From JANQTF01 sp041741415 (GTDB lineage: Bacteria > Bacteroidota > Bacteroidia > J057), in assembly GCA_041741415.1 (NCBI GenBank), contig JBGSKC010000042.1:62001-126000 (forward strand): a stretch of 64,000 bases of DNA, written 5' to 3'. The position numbers and the translations under genes are program-made. Positions 1 through 9,088 of this stretch are shown piece by piece; position 1 is the first letter of the stretch, and every line of letters begins with the position of its first letter. Under the pieces are notes generated by a model. That model was given only the letters and a program-made list of their open reading frames with translations. It ran no database searches and was not told the origin of the DNA.

Positions 1-787
1 GGCTGAGGAGATGATTCGCGAAATGATCAAGATGATCCGGAAAAAGAACAGGGTTTTTGGAAACACCTACCGGATGGTGATTTGCATTCCTTCGGGCATC
101 ACGGAAGTGGAGAAACGCGCCGTGCGCGACTCAGCTGAAGTGGCAGGTGCCAAAGAAGTGTATCTGATTGCGGAACCCATGGCTGCCGCCATCGGCATCG
201 GCCTCAATGTGAAAGAACCTACCGGCCATATGATTGTGGACATCGGCGGGGGAACCACAGAAATCGCCGTAATTGCCCTTTCCGGGATCGTGACCGACCA
301 AAGCATCCGGATTGCCGGCGACGAATTCAACGACGATATTCTCGACTACATGCGCAAGCAGCACAACATGCTGATTGGCGAAAGAAGTGCCGAGCGCATC
401 AAAATTGAGGTGGGTGCTGCCTTGCCGGATCTCGATTCCCCTCCGGTGGATATCGAAATTCGCGGAAAAGACCTCATGACCGGCATTCCCAAAACCATTT
501 CGGTTTCCTACCGGGAAGTGTCGCATGCTCTGAACAAGTCCATCACCAAGATCGAAGACGCCATTCTCAAAGCGCTCGAAAACACCCCGCCGGAGCTGTC
601 TGCCGACATCTACGAGCGCGGAATTCACCTCACAGGTGGTGGTGCCTCGCTTCGCGGGCTGGATATTCGCCTGGCCGAGAAAACCAAGCTGCCCATTCAC
701 GTGGCCGAGGATCCGCTCAAGGCGGTAGTGCGGGGCACTGGCATCGCACTCAAAAACCTCGAAGAATTCAAGTACCTCATGAGCTAA
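1..787 (+). CDS. mreB: Rod shape-determining protein MreB (5' end outside window)
   Basis: Actin-like ATPase that polymerises under the inner membrane and guides the wall-elongation machinery. The reading frame is open from the window edge, so the N-terminal part (roughly 85-90 of about 345 residues, including the first phosphate loop) lies upstream. Visible family marks are the EPMAAAIG segment, the second phosphate motif DIGGGTTEIAV, the ERIK helix region and the adenosine motif LTGGGASLRGLD near the C-terminus. It heads a compact elongasome cluster and ends 31 bases before mreC. The spacing suggests one operon with mreC, mreD, mrdA and rodA. Identification is secure. Only the start is unknown. 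Confidence 0.97.
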   Translation, partial: AEEMIREMIKMIRKKNRVFGNTYRMVICIPSGITEVEKRAVRDSAEVAGAKEVYLIAEPMAAAIGIGLNVKEPTGHMIVDIGGGTTEIAVIALSGIVTDQSIRIAGDEFNDDILDYMRKQHNMLIGERSAERIKIEVGAALPDLDSPPVDIEIRGKDLMTGIPKTISVSYREVSHALNKSITKIEDAILKALENTPPELSADIYERGIHLTGGGASLRGLDIRLAEKTKLPIHVAEDPLKAVVRGTGIALKNLEEFKYLMS

Positions 788-818
788 CGCCTGCTTTGTC
801 CTGGTCCTGGGGCTTGTT

Positions 819-1697
819 ATGTACCGACTCATCTCCTTTTTGTCCACCCAGCGGAACCTGATCTTGTTTCTGGTTCTCGAAGTCGTGGCTTTTCGCTTGC
901 TGGTCACCTACAATGACCACCAGCGGCACCAATTTGGCGACCGGATGTATGAGGTGGCCGCCTCGATGCACGATGTAAGCAGCAGTTTCCAGGACTTCCG
1001 CCGCCGGGCTGCGGAATATGATGAGAGGGTAGTGGAGATCAAAGGCCTCAAGGAAACGGTGGATTCCCTCCAGGGGCTCGTGCGTGCCTATGAAGAATCA
1101 ACCCGAACAGACACCCTCGACAGCATCCGGGTGGTGGCAACGCCGCCGGAGGTAAAAGAATCCTACAGTTATATCCCCTGCCGGGTGGTGCGAAATTCGG
1201 TGGACAAGATCTATAACTACATCACCATTGACAAGGGCACCGAAGATGGCATTGAGCCGAACATGGGGGTGATTGCCCCTGACGGCATCGTGGGGAGAGT
1301 GATCAAGGTGGGGCCGCGCTACAGCCTGATTCTGAGCGCTCTGAACGTTGGGTTCAAGCTCACCCTTCAAACCGTGAGCGGCGACAGCCTGAGTGAAAGC
1401 ATCGGGGTGTATGAGTGGGACGGCAGGCGAACCAGCGAGGCCCGCCTCACATTTATTCCCGAAACCGTGCTGCTGCAGGAGGGTACCTCTGTGGTTACTT
1501 CAGGTTACAGCACCCTCTTTCCTGCAGGATATCCTGTGGGAAAAGTGAAGGAAATTGGCGTGGGAGGAGAAGATGGTTTTTACGATGCAACCATTGAACT
1601 TTCCACCGATTTTCACCGACTCGGAACCGTTTTTTGCATCAAAGCCCACCACAGAGCAGAAATCGATTCTCTGAGCGTAGCCATTCCCGAACCATGA
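819..1697 (+). CDS. mreC: Rod shape-determining protein MreC
   Basis: Bitopic membrane protein that links MreB filaments to PBP2 and RodA in the periplasm. The 292-residue product has a short basic cytoplasmic start, one membrane segment at about residues 12-30, a coiled-coil stretch at about 45-90 (EIKGLKETVDSLQGLV) and then the beta-rich MreC core with DKGTEDGIEPNMGVI and GIVGRVIKVG. Length and order match the family. Its stop overlaps the mreD start in an ATGA junction at 1694-1697, which argues for translational coupling. Confidence 0.95.
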   Translation: MYRLISFLSTQRNLILFLVLEVVAFRLLVTYNDHQRHQFGDRMYEVAASMHDVSSSFQDFRRRAAEYDERVVEIKGLKETVDSLQGLVRAYEESTRTDTLDSIRVVATPPEVKESYSYIPCRVVRNSVDKIYNYITIDKGTEDGIEPNMGVIAPDGIVGRVIKVGPRYSLILSALNVGFKLTLQTVSGDSLSESIGVYEWDGRRTSEARLTFIPETVLLQEGTSVVTSGYSTLFPAGYPVGKVKEIGVGGEDGFYDATIELSTDFHRLGTVFCIKAHHRAEIDSLSVAIPEP

Positions 1698-2206
1698 ACA
1701 GAATCCTGAGACTCGTGCTGTCGGCCCTGCTCCTGATTTTGGTTCAGGTGTTTTTGGCTAATCAGATGGTCCTGTTTGACATGGCCAGCCCCTACCTCTT
1801 TCTGCTGCTGCTGTTTTTCTTCCCCCTCGACCTGCCCGTTCCTGTGCAGTACCTCCTTGGGTTTGTGGCAGGGTTAACCGTGGATTGGCTTTCCCTTCAG
1901 GGGCCTCTGGGCCTGCACGCATTTTGCGGAACGATGCTCATGGCCCTGAGACAGCCCCTGCTGGGGGTCATTGGCTCCTCCTCCGGCACCTACCGCGGAG
2001 CAGGTGAAATCAAAATGCAGGATCAGCAGGCTGTGTGGTACCTAAGCTATTTCCTGCCGCTGATCTTCCTGTACATGACCCTGTATGTGTTTTTGGAAGC
2101 CATGTCGTTTCAGCCCTTTTGGTTGTTGTGGGGCAAGGTCCTGGCCAATACCATTTACACCCTTTTAGTTTCCATGATTTTGACTTATATTTTCTATCGT
2201 CGCTAA
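1694..2206 (+). CDS. mreD: Rod shape-determining protein MreD
   Basis: Small polytopic inner-membrane component of the elongasome, 170 residues, almost entirely hydrophobic with about five membrane segments. The ATG at 1694 is preferred over the in-frame ATG at 1634 because it forms the ATGA overlap with mreC and begins directly with the first hydrophobic segment (MNRILRLVLSALLLILVQV). MreD sequences diverge strongly, so the call leans on position between mreC and mrdA together with size and topology. It ends 14 bases before the mrdA start. Confidence 0.88.
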   Translation: MNRILRLVLSALLLILVQVFLANQMVLFDMASPYLFLLLLFFFPLDLPVPVQYLLGFVAGLTVDWLSLQGPLGLHAFCGTMLMALRQPLLGVIGSSSGTYRGAGEIKMQDQQAVWYLSYFLPLIFLYMTLYVFLEAMSFQPFWLLWGKVLANTIYTLLVSMILTYIFYRR

Positions 2207-2220
2207 TCAGATTTGGAAAC

Positions 2221-4062
2221 GTGGAAAGACTAGAGCAGCGCGGATACTATGTGCTGGGCTTTATTGGCCTGGTTCTGTTCATTTACATGGGTCGCTTGTT
2301 TTCGATCCAGGTGCTGAGCGAAGACTACGCCCAGAAGGCCGAAAACATCGTGGTGTGGACCCAGAAGGTGGTGCCACCCCGCGGAAACATCTACAACCGC
2401 AGGGGCGAAATTTATGTGGACAACCGCCCCATGTTCAGCCTCATGGTTACGCCGAGCGAGCTGTTCATTCCCGACACAACAGCGCTGTGTGAGCATATGG
2501 GCATCGACAAGGCGGAACTTGACCGCAGGCTCGATAAAATTTTCCGCAACCGGCAGGCCCGGTGGCAGGAGCACGTACTGGCCAGGTACCTGGAGCCACA
2601 GCAATATGGCGCGTTGAAAGAGCTGTTTTGGAATTTCAGGGGGCTCACCTTTCAGGCGGCCAACAAGCGGCACTATGAGCAGCCGGTGGGGGCCAATGTG
2701 CTGGGGTATATCCGGGAGGTGAATCCCGGTGAGCTGGAAGAATCGCCCAGCAAGTACCAGCGCGGCGACCTCATTGGTAATTCGGGCATCGAGCGCAACT
2801 ATGACGACCTGCTTCGCGGCCAGCAGGGAACCCGGAAAGTGCTGAAAGACAATCTCGGGCGCATTGTGGGGGTCTATCAAAATGAAGACCTCAACGAGCC
2901 TGCTATTCGCGGCAAGGATGTGATGCTGGGCATAGACACCGACCTCCAGGTGCTGGGAGAGGCCCTGATGCAAAATAAAAAGGGCAGTATCGTGGCGATT
3001 GACCCCAGCACAGGGGAAATTCTCGCTTTCGTTTCGGCCCCTACCTACGACCCTTCGGTGCTCACTGGAAAGCAACTGGACGAAAGCTACCAACAACTCA
3101 AAGTAAACCCGAATAACCCTTTGTTCAACCGCCCTCTGATGGCGAAGTATCCGCCGGGGTCCATTTTTAAGGTGGCCATGGCCCTGGCGGCCCTCGACGC
3201 TGGCGTGATTGACACAGAAACACACTACGGCTGCGGCGGTGGGTTCAAGCGAAACAAAGGAAAACCCGGCTGCCGGATGCACCCCAGCCCGCTCGCGTTG
3301 GATGGTGCCATTCAGTATAGCTGCAACTCGTTTTTTGCAGCGACTTACATGGATTACCTCCACCATCCGAAATTTGACAGCATTTACCAGGCCTACGATT
3401 CCTGGTATGGCTACATGTACCGAATGGGAATCGGGCACCCGCTGGGCATTGATCTGCCTTATGAAAAAGGGGGCTCGCTGCCCACAACCGCGATGTATGA
3501 TGATCCCCGAAGATGGTATGGCCACAACCGCTGGTCGGCCACCACAATCATTTCTAATGCAATCGGGCAGGGAGAGATCGAGATGACTCCGCTCCAGATG
3601 GCCAACCTTGCGGCCCTCGTGGCCAACCGGGGAACCTACTACCCGCCGCACATGCTGGTTGCCACCCGCGAAGATGTTGGCATGAGGTGGGATCGGCTTC
3701 CTTATCTGCTGATTAACACCCAGATCGACAGGCGGCATGTGGACGTGGTGGCCGATGCCATGGAGCAGGTAGTGCAAAACGGCACCGGGCGGAGGGCCTA
3801 CCTAGAAGGCTTTCAGGTATGTGGGAAAACAGGAACAGTGGAAAACGCCCATGGCGAAGACCACGCGACCTTCATCGGGTTTGCTCCCCGCGACAACCCC
3901 AAAATTGCGATTGCTGTGATCATTGAAAACGCCGGCGGCGGCGGAAGCTGGGCTGCACCCACGGCTTCCATCCTCATGGAAAAATACCTCACGGGAAAAG
4001 TGGAACAAAAGCGGATCGAAATGGAAAGGATCCTGGCTGCCAATTTTATCGACGCGAAATAA
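2221..4062 (+). CDS. mrdA: Penicillin-binding protein 2, elongasome transpeptidase
   Basis: Monofunctional class B transpeptidase that cross-links peptidoglycan during side-wall growth together with RodA. The 613-residue product has an N-terminal anchor at about residues 10-30, the pedestal domain starting VPPRGNIYNRRGE, and the transpeptidase domain with SxxK at S314-K317 (GSIFK), SxN at S367-N369 (SCN) and KTG at K536 (GKTGT). A GTG at 2221 is taken as start: it gives the usual short cytoplasmic N-terminus (VERLEQRGYYVLGF), whereas the longer in-frame reading from 2035 would lie inside mreD. All catalytic motifs are intact. Confidence 0.95.
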   Translation: MERLEQRGYYVLGFIGLVLFIYMGRLFSIQVLSEDYAQKAENIVVWTQKVVPPRGNIYNRRGEIYVDNRPMFSLMVTPSELFIPDTTALCEHMGIDKAELDRRLDKIFRNRQARWQEHVLARYLEPQQYGALKELFWNFRGLTFQAANKRHYEQPVGANVLGYIREVNPGELEESPSKYQRGDLIGNSGIERNYDDLLRGQQGTRKVLKDNLGRIVGVYQNEDLNEPAIRGKDVMLGIDTDLQVLGEALMQNKKGSIVAIDPSTGEILAFVSAPTYDPSVLTGKQLDESYQQLKVNPNNPLFNRPLMAKYPPGSIFKVAMALAALDAGVIDTETHYGCGGGFKRNKGKPGCRMHPSPLALDGAIQYSCNSFFAATYMDYLHHPKFDSIYQAYDSWYGYMYRMGIGHPLGIDLPYEKGGSLPTTAMYDDPRRWYGHNRWSATTIISNAIGQGEIEMTPLQMANLAALVANRGTYYPPHMLVATREDVGMRWDRLPYLLINTQIDRRHVDVVADAMEQVVQNGTGRRAYLEGFQVCGKTGTVENAHGEDHATFIGFAPRDNPKIAIAVIIENAGGGGSWAAPTASILMEKYLTGKVEQKRIEMERILAANFIDAK

Positions 4063-4110
4063 ACTGATTCCTCCCCCTTTCAATTGAATTAACCCCTAGA
4101 CAAGGACATT

Positions 4111-5382
4111 GTGGCAAGGAAAAATTTCGAACTGGATCTTCTCAGCGTGCTACTGTATGGGGTTATGGCCCTCCTGGGCTGGATCACCATCTATGCCGTC
4201 AGTTCGGAAGGGGGTACCGTGAGCGCCTTTGACCTGAGCACCGAGCATGGCCGCCAATTGGTTTGGCTGGGAGTGTCGTTGTTTCTGGGAGTTGTGATTC
4301 TGAGCCTCGACTACCGACTGTTCGAAACATTTGCCTATGTAGCTTATGGCCTTGGGCTGGCAGTGTTGATTTTTACCCTCATTGCAGGCAGGGAAGTAAA
4401 TGGTGCCAAAGCCTGGCTTACCTTTGGATCTGTGGCCCTCCAGCCCGCCGAATTCATGAAAATGGCCACTGCCCTTGTGCTGGGAAGGTACATGGGCGAC
4501 CATCATTTTTCGGTTAACCATTTTCGCCAGCTTCTCATCGCTGCCTCCTTTGTGCTGGTACCCGCCGTGATCGTGATCCTGCAAAATGACACGGGCTCGG
4601 CCATGGTGTTCGGAAGCTTTCTGATCGTGTTCTTCCGCGAAGGGCTCTCCCCCTGGATTCCCATTCTCCTGATTCTCGTGGTGGTGGTATCCGTTCTCAC
4701 CCTCTGGCTGGCAGCGCCGCTGGGCGTTTCGCTGGGCATTCTCGCAATCGGCGTTGTCCTGTTCCTCATTTCCTTTAACAGAAGAACCTGGATCCGGGTG
4801 GGCAGCCTGCTCCTGGCTGTGGTGGTCATGCTGTCGCTCCTGAGCTTCAGCATTAACCTGATCGTGAGCAAGCTGGCTACGCACCAACAAAACCGTATCA
4901 AAACGCTGTTTGAGCCTTCTATCGACCCCTCCGGGGCGGGGTATAATGTGATTCAAAGTAAAATCGCCATAGGCTCGGGCGGCCTCGCGGGCAAGGGTTT
5001 TAACGAAGGGAGTTACACCAAATTCGACTTCGTGCCCAAGCAGGAAACAGACTTCATTTTCTGCACCGTGGGCGAAGAATTTGGGTGGTTGGGCACCAGC
5101 TTCGTGCTCATTGCCTTTTTTATCCTCATCCTGCGGGTGTATTTCCTCGCCGAAAACTCCAAAACCCGCATGGCCAGGGTGTATGGCTATTGCACGCTGT
5201 CGGTGCTGGCTTTTCACGTAATGGTCAACATCGGCATGACCATCGGTCTGGTGCCCGTAATCGGCATTCCCCTGCCATTTTTCTCCTATGGCGGGTCCAG
5301 CCTCCTGGCCTTTACTGCCATGCTGTTTGTGCTCATTAACCTTTTCTCTCACAGAACTTCGGTGCTCGGTTCCAAAGCCTGA
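4111..5382 (+). CDS. rodA: Peptidoglycan glycosyltransferase RodA
   Basis: SEDS-family polytopic glycosyltransferase that polymerises lipid II in complex with PBP2. The 423-residue product has about ten membrane segments, the LQPAEFMKM motif, the periplasmic loop with QSKIAIGSGGLAGKGF and the C-terminal FFSYGGSSLLAF signature. The start is GTG at 4111, 48 bases after mrdA. The stop directly abuts the stop of the convergent gene: TGA at 5380-5382 and TCA at 5383-5385 together make the palindrome TGATCA, so no spacer is left for an intergenic terminator. Confidence 0.95.
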   Translation: MARKNFELDLLSVLLYGVMALLGWITIYAVSSEGGTVSAFDLSTEHGRQLVWLGVSLFLGVVILSLDYRLFETFAYVAYGLGLAVLIFTLIAGREVNGAKAWLTFGSVALQPAEFMKMATALVLGRYMGDHHFSVNHFRQLLIAASFVLVPAVIVILQNDTGSAMVFGSFLIVFFREGLSPWIPILLILVVVVSVLTLWLAAPLGVSLGILAIGVVLFLISFNRRTWIRVGSLLLAVVVMLSLLSFSINLIVSKLATHQQNRIKTLFEPSIDPSGAGYNVIQSKIAIGSGGLAGKGFNEGSYTKFDFVPKQETDFIFCTVGEEFGWLGTSFVLIAFFILILRVYFLAENSKTRMARVYGYCTLSVLAFHVMVNIGMTIGLVPVIGIPLPFFSYGGSSLLAFTAMLFVLINLFSHRTSVLGSKA

Positions 5383-6876
5383 TCACTCTCCCTGTGGGTT
5401 TTCCGGCTTTGTACCATCTCGCCGGGCCTTCTGTTGAATGTGGTCAAATGCCGCTTCCAGCACGGAGTCTTTCCCTTCGAGAAACGCTTGCCTCGACCAT
5501 TCTACCGGGTATTCCGGCAAAATGGCGGCATGGCCCTGTGCCCAGCCTTCGGGGTTTGACAGCAGCCTTAACGTGGATACAGTTCCTTCCAGCCCGCTGT
5601 TTGGCAGGGTAAACGAAACGGAATTGCCGTAGGTGCCGGAAGCAGTGCCAGCCACTACGCTGCCCATGGATTCGCCGAATTGATAGAGATGAAAGCAATT
5701 TCGCAACAGAACTGAGTTGGAGATAGACAGCCCGTCGGTGAGCAGGAGAACCTCGCCCATGTACCGCTTTTTGCCGGGCATTGGCTTGAGCATAGGGTTG
5801 AGAATGGTATCCACCTGGCCAATCGGGGTGTTCCAGCCTGAATACACTTCCTGGCCAAGCACCCTGGCAAACAACGGGAGGGTTATGCCTGAGAGGAAGA
5901 AACGCTCCTGAAGATCTGCTTTGAGCAGGGGGCTGCTTTTCACGAGGCTGCCCCAGGTGTAGGTAAATGGTTCGTCGGCGAGATACTGAGAAAGGAGCTC
6001 ACCCCGGTAAATGTAGCCACCCCTGTTTCCCCGGATATCTATCACCAGCCAGTCGATTTCCTGCTGGTTGAGCTGGCGGAAGCTTTTTTTCAGGAACCGC
6101 TGGTAGGCAAAACTGCCTCCCCCGCGAAAGCTTTTGAGAGTCATCACGGCTGCAGGCAGGGTGTCGGAGAGGGAAAAACTCCAGGGCTTGGCCCGTTTTT
6201 CTTCCCTCGAAGGCTTGGGTGGCTGGTATTTGTTTCCTTGCAGCGTTGGATAGGCAAAGGTGTGTGGCTGCCCGTCGGGGAGGCGCATCGACAAATGAGC
6301 GACGCTATCAAGGGGAAAAAACCAGCTAAGCCTGCCCATGAATTCCTCTTCGCTGAGCCGGATGCGGGGATCGGGGAGCCTGGCTTCGGTGAACTGGGTG
6401 CTGAGGATGAGGGCAAAGAGCGAATCTGCAGAATGGCCGTCGATTTGTTCCAGCAAAGCCCCTCGCGGAAGCAGGCTGTCTTTGTCGTTTACAATTACAA
6501 GGCCTTCGCCTGTGGCCCTGATGGCGACGGGCAGGTAGCGACCGCCCTGCTGAAAATAAGGATTGGCAGCGCGTGGCAGCCACAGGCGGGTGTGAATGTC
6601 TTCAAACGCCTGCACAGCCGGGAGAACAACCATGAGAAATTCTACCTGAGAACGCGGAGTCGTGAGCTGGCTGTTAATTGATTCTACCAGGGTTTGCCAT
6701 TTTTCAGGGGCCACAACCTCAAACGGATCCACGAGCGTGGCTGTGAGCCAGGTTTGCAGGCTGTCCCAATCGGCTCGCTGTGCCGCCACTGTGAGCAGCG
6801 GAATGCTGTCTGGCTGAGCTTTTGCAGGCAAAACCAAGGCCAGAGCCGCCAGCCACCAAAGGAAGATCTTCGCCAT
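5383..6876 (-). CDS. Secreted S41 (C-terminal processing)-like peptidase
   Basis: Predicted exported serine protease of the S41/tail-specific type, 497 residues. A signal peptide (MAKIFLWWLAALALVLPAKA) supports the ATG at 6876. An in-frame ATG at 6993 would overlap the promoter of the divergent regulator gene. The C-terminal half carries S41-like features: DWLVIDIRGNRGG, then VLLLTDGLSISNS with the likely nucleophile serine, and GSVVAGTASGTYGN. No PDZ domain is obvious, although a degenerate one may sit around GALLEQIDGHSAD. The substrate is unknown. Family assignment is fairly firm but the catalytic residues are inferred from motif position. Confidence 0.8.
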   Translation of the reverse strand: MAKIFLWWLAALALVLPAKAQPDSIPLLTVAAQRADWDSLQTWLTATLVDPFEVVAPEKWQTLVESINSQLTTPRSQVEFLMVVLPAVQAFEDIHTRLWLPRAANPYFQQGGRYLPVAIRATGEGLVIVNDKDSLLPRGALLEQIDGHSADSLFALILSTQFTEARLPDPRIRLSEEEFMGRLSWFFPLDSVAHLSMRLPDGQPHTFAYPTLQGNKYQPPKPSREEKRAKPWSFSLSDTLPAAVMTLKSFRGGGSFAYQRFLKKSFRQLNQQEIDWLVIDIRGNRGGYIYRGELLSQYLADEPFTYTWGSLVKSSPLLKADLQERFFLSGITLPLFARVLGQEVYSGWNTPIGQVDTILNPMLKPMPGKKRYMGEVLLLTDGLSISNSVLLRNCFHLYQFGESMGSVVAGTASGTYGNSVSFTLPNSGLEGTVSTLRLLSNPEGWAQGHAAILPEYPVEWSRQAFLEGKDSVLEAAFDHIQQKARRDGTKPENPQGE

Positions 6877-6930
6877 GCCCGCGCCGGCAAACCGCCAGGA
6901 CGAAAAAAAAGCAAGGTTGATGGCCTTGTG

Positions 6931-6960
6931 TTGTTCTTTTTTCGGCGGGGTTGTACCTTT
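6931..6960 (+). promoter_or_regulatory. Bacteroidota-type promoter for the response regulator gene
   Basis: TTG at 6931-6933, a 19-base spacer, and TACCTTTC at 6953-6960 match the TTG / TAnnTTTG pattern of the Bacteroidota primary sigma factor except for the last base. It lies 46 bases upstream of the ATG at 7006. Confidence 0.5.
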
Positions 6961-7005
6961 CTTCTTCATATCCATTTTCGAGGGTAAATTCAATTGAATT
7001 CATCT

Positions 7006-7413
7006 ATGACCACGATCCGAAAAGCACTGATCGTCGATGACGACGAAATAAACAACTTCATTTGCGTCCGGCAAATTCGGGCTTCAGCATTTGCAGAGGA
7101 AGCAGAGTTTATTCTGAATGGCAGAGAAGCGCTCGACACACTCCGCCGCCAGGCCGAAGACGGTGGAGCTGCTCTGCCCGATGTTATTTTTCTGGACATC
7201 AGCATGCCAACCATGAATGCCTGGGAATTCATCCATGAATACAAAACCTTCTCCGAGAAGTTTCCCAAGCCCATCAAATTGTTCATTCTTTCCTCCTCGG
7301 TTTACAAAAAAGACGTCTCTACCGCGCTGAAACACGAGGAGGTGGTTGATTACCTGTATAAACCGCTGACCCGGGAATTGCTGGCTCAGGTCAAGGAAAA
7401 ATATTTTTCCTGA
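7006..7413 (+). CDS. Single-domain response regulator (CheY-like)
   Basis: Stand-alone receiver domain of 135 residues with no output domain. It shows the acidic pocket (VDDDE), the phospho-acceptor aspartate in VIFLDISMP, a T/S switch residue in ILSSSVY and the conserved lysine in LYKPLT. ATG at 7006 is preferred over 6994. No histidine kinase is adjacent, so its partner is elsewhere. Such proteins in this phylum usually act by protein-protein contact rather than DNA binding; the particular role here is unknown. Confidence 0.92.
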   Translation: MTTIRKALIVDDDEINNFICVRQIRASAFAEEAEFILNGREALDTLRRQAEDGGAALPDVIFLDISMPTMNAWEFIHEYKTFSEKFPKPIKLFILSSSVYKKDVSTALKHEEVVDYLYKPLTRELLAQVKEKYFS

Positions 7414-7514
7414 TCTTTCGGCTTCTCAGGCAGACATACCCTGGGTGTTACCTTGTTGCCCCGCCGTGACTCACCAACTCCTTCCCACCTTTTCCACTTT
7501 TCAAATTTGTGATA

Positions 7515-8135
7515 ATGAAACGAATGACCTTGCTTTTTGGCCTGCTCCTGGCAGGTGCTACCTGGGTTGCCGCTCAATCTTTTGAGGGAACCATTGTGGT
7601 AACCAACAGCCTCACGCCTGCGCACCAGACTACCATCACCCTCACCGGCGACCAGTCGCTGCAAAAACCTCAGGGCCCCGGCCTTGCCGATGTGGAAGTG
7701 TTTACCGACGTGAGCGAGCAACGATACCATCTCAAAATTGTGCATCCCACCCAAACGGAGGTGATTCGCTACCACCTCACCAACTCTGCCCGCATGGGTA
7801 GCACGTATGCTGTTACCTTTGCCAATGTTGCCCCTACCGGCCAGCAGCAAACCATCGATGGCTACCTCTGCCAGGGCTACCAGGGCAGCGCTGATGGCCA
7901 GGCATTCGTGGCATGGGTAGCTGATGAGCTCCCCGCCAGCCTGCTCACCCGGCACCGGACCTCCCAAACCAACGATTTTTTCCTTTACCACAGCTTGCCA
8001 GGGGTGGATGGCCTCGTATTGTCGTTTGAATCCACCTTCAATGGCCAGGCCTTCGAAGTGCGCAACACCGTGACTGCTCAACCTGTCAACAGCCAGTTGC
8101 TGCAGGCTCCCACGCCCACCACAGTGGTGGAGTAA
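7515..8135 (+). CDS. Small secreted protein of unknown function, DUF4412-like
   Basis: The product of 206 residues begins with a signal peptide (MKRMTLLFGLLLAGATWVAAQ) followed by beta-rich sequence. The segment TIDGYLCQGYQ resembles the G-Y-x-C core of DUF4412/GLPGLI-type periplasmic proteins, but this is only a loose resemblance and the protein is otherwise unrecognised. A GTG at 7509 in frame is a less likely start. It is separated from the convergent thioredoxin-like gene by a strong bidirectional hairpin. Confidence 0.7.
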   Translation: MKRMTLLFGLLLAGATWVAAQSFEGTIVVTNSLTPAHQTTITLTGDQSLQKPQGPGLADVEVFTDVSEQRYHLKIVHPTQTEVIRYHLTNSARMGSTYAVTFANVAPTGQQQTIDGYLCQGYQGSADGQAFVAWVADELPASLLTRHRTSQTNDFFLYHSLPGVDGLVLSFESTFNGQAFEVRNTVTAQPVNSQLLQAPTPTTVVE

Positions 8136-8167
8136 ATGGCCGGGTTTCAACCGGCAAGCGCATAAAA

Positions 8168-8202
8168 AAAATCGGAAGCCAGGATTGCTGGCTTCCGATT
8201 TT
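8168..8202. terminator. Bidirectional intrinsic terminator
   Basis: Perfect 15-base arms (AAAATCGGAAGCCAG / CTGGCTTCCGATTTT) around a 5-base loop, with A-rich and T-rich flanks on the two sides. It sits between two convergent genes and can serve both strands. Confidence 0.85.
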
Positions 8203-8226
8203 GCTTTGCAGGACCTGACCGGCAAA

Positions 8227-8961
8227 CTAGCTTCCAAAAATCTCCTGCAGCTTCATTGCCAGGCCAGCAGAGCGCAGGTGCTGGGCCACAATGTTGCCGT
8301 TTGGATCGATCAGCACGGTGTAGGGAATGCCCTGGAATCCATACACGCCCACAGAGCTGCTCTCCCATTTCTTGAGATCGCTCATGTGCTTCCAGGTGAG
8401 CTTGTCGTCTTGGATCGCCTGAAGCCATGCTTCGCGGTTATCGTCGAGGCTCACGCCAACGATCTCAAAGCCTTTGTCTTTGTACTGGTTGTAGAGGGCC
8501 ACCACGTTGGGGTTTTCCACGCGGCAGGGCTTGCACCAGCTTGCCCAGAAGTCGATGAGCACGTATTTGCCTTTCAGGTCGCTGATGCTCAGGGTGCCGC
8601 CGTCGGGGGTGGCCATGGTCAGATCAGGAGCGGGGCTGCCGTCGGCTACGTTGGTTTTCCGCTGGGCTTCCATGGCTTTGGTTTGCAGTTCCTGCTGAAA
8701 CTCTGCAGAAAGCATGGCAATCTGTTCCTCGGTGAGGGCCATATCCTTGCCTTCGGAAGCGTCGAGGTAGCCTTGTTTGAAAGCCTCAGCATTGAGGTCA
8801 TATCCGTATTGCTTCAACCCGTTGCCGTAGTCGGTGCCGACCCAGTAGGAGATGGAATCTTCTTTGGTCGTCATGTCCCCGGATCCGGAGGTCCCGATAG
8901 CTTCGCAGGAGGCCAGCAGAACGACAATCGTCAGAAGGGGGAGAAATCTCAGTTTTTGCAT
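8227..8961 (-). CDS. TlpA/ResA-like thioredoxin lipoprotein with FKBP-type N-terminal domain
   Basis: Predicted lipoprotein thiol-disulfide oxidoreductase of 244 residues. The ATG at 8961 gives a type II signal with lipobox LLASC and lipidated C19. Residues about 34-96 (ISYWVGTDYGNGLKQYGYDL ... EEQIAMLSAEFQQELQ) look like the FKBP_N dimerisation domain that normally precedes an FKBP prolyl isomerase. Here it is followed by a TlpA-type thioredoxin domain with the redox motif WCKPC at C143/C146 and the cis-proline GIPYTVLID. It probably keeps exported proteins or cytochrome assembly factors reduced; the substrate is unknown. The domain combination is the odd point. Confidence 0.88.
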   Translation of the reverse strand: MQKLRFLPLLTIVVLLASCEAIGTSGSGDMTTKEDSISYWVGTDYGNGLKQYGYDLNAEAFKQGYLDASEGKDMALTEEQIAMLSAEFQQELQTKAMEAQRKTNVADGSPAPDLTMATPDGGTLSISDLKGKYVLIDFWASWCKPCRVENPNVVALYNQYKDKGFEIVGVSLDDNREAWLQAIQDDKLTWKHMSDLKKWESSSVGVYGFQGIPYTVLIDPNGNIVAQHLRSAGLAMKLQEIFGS

Positions 8962-9002
8962 GAGGAGAGTGAAATTTGCCCACAAGATAGGGATAATCCC
9001 CG

Positions 9003-9042
9003 GAAAAAAGACAGCCAGGAGACTGTGTTTAGTTCCTGGCTG
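9003..9042 (-). terminator. Terminator downstream of the S8 protease gene
   Basis: On the minus strand CAGCCAGGA pairs with TCCTGGCTG across a 13-base loop and is followed shortly by TTTTTT. It lies about 45 bases past the protease stop. Confidence 0.75.
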
Positions 9043-9088
9043 CCAATTTTGAAAATGCCTTGCTGCGATTACGCAAAAGGAAAACCGG

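Noticed and set aside
131..907. Long minus-strand open frame opposite mreB
   Set aside because: Lies fully antisense to a clear MreB and MreC sequence, with histidine- and arginine-rich low-quality translation; a by-product of GC-rich codon use.
2230..3777. 515-codon minus-strand open frame opposite mrdA
   Set aside because: Antisense to a catalytic domain with intact motifs; no domain or signal in the translation.
4150..5352. 400-codon minus-strand open frame opposite rodA
   Set aside because: Translation is rich in H, Q and E, typical of the antisense of membrane helices.
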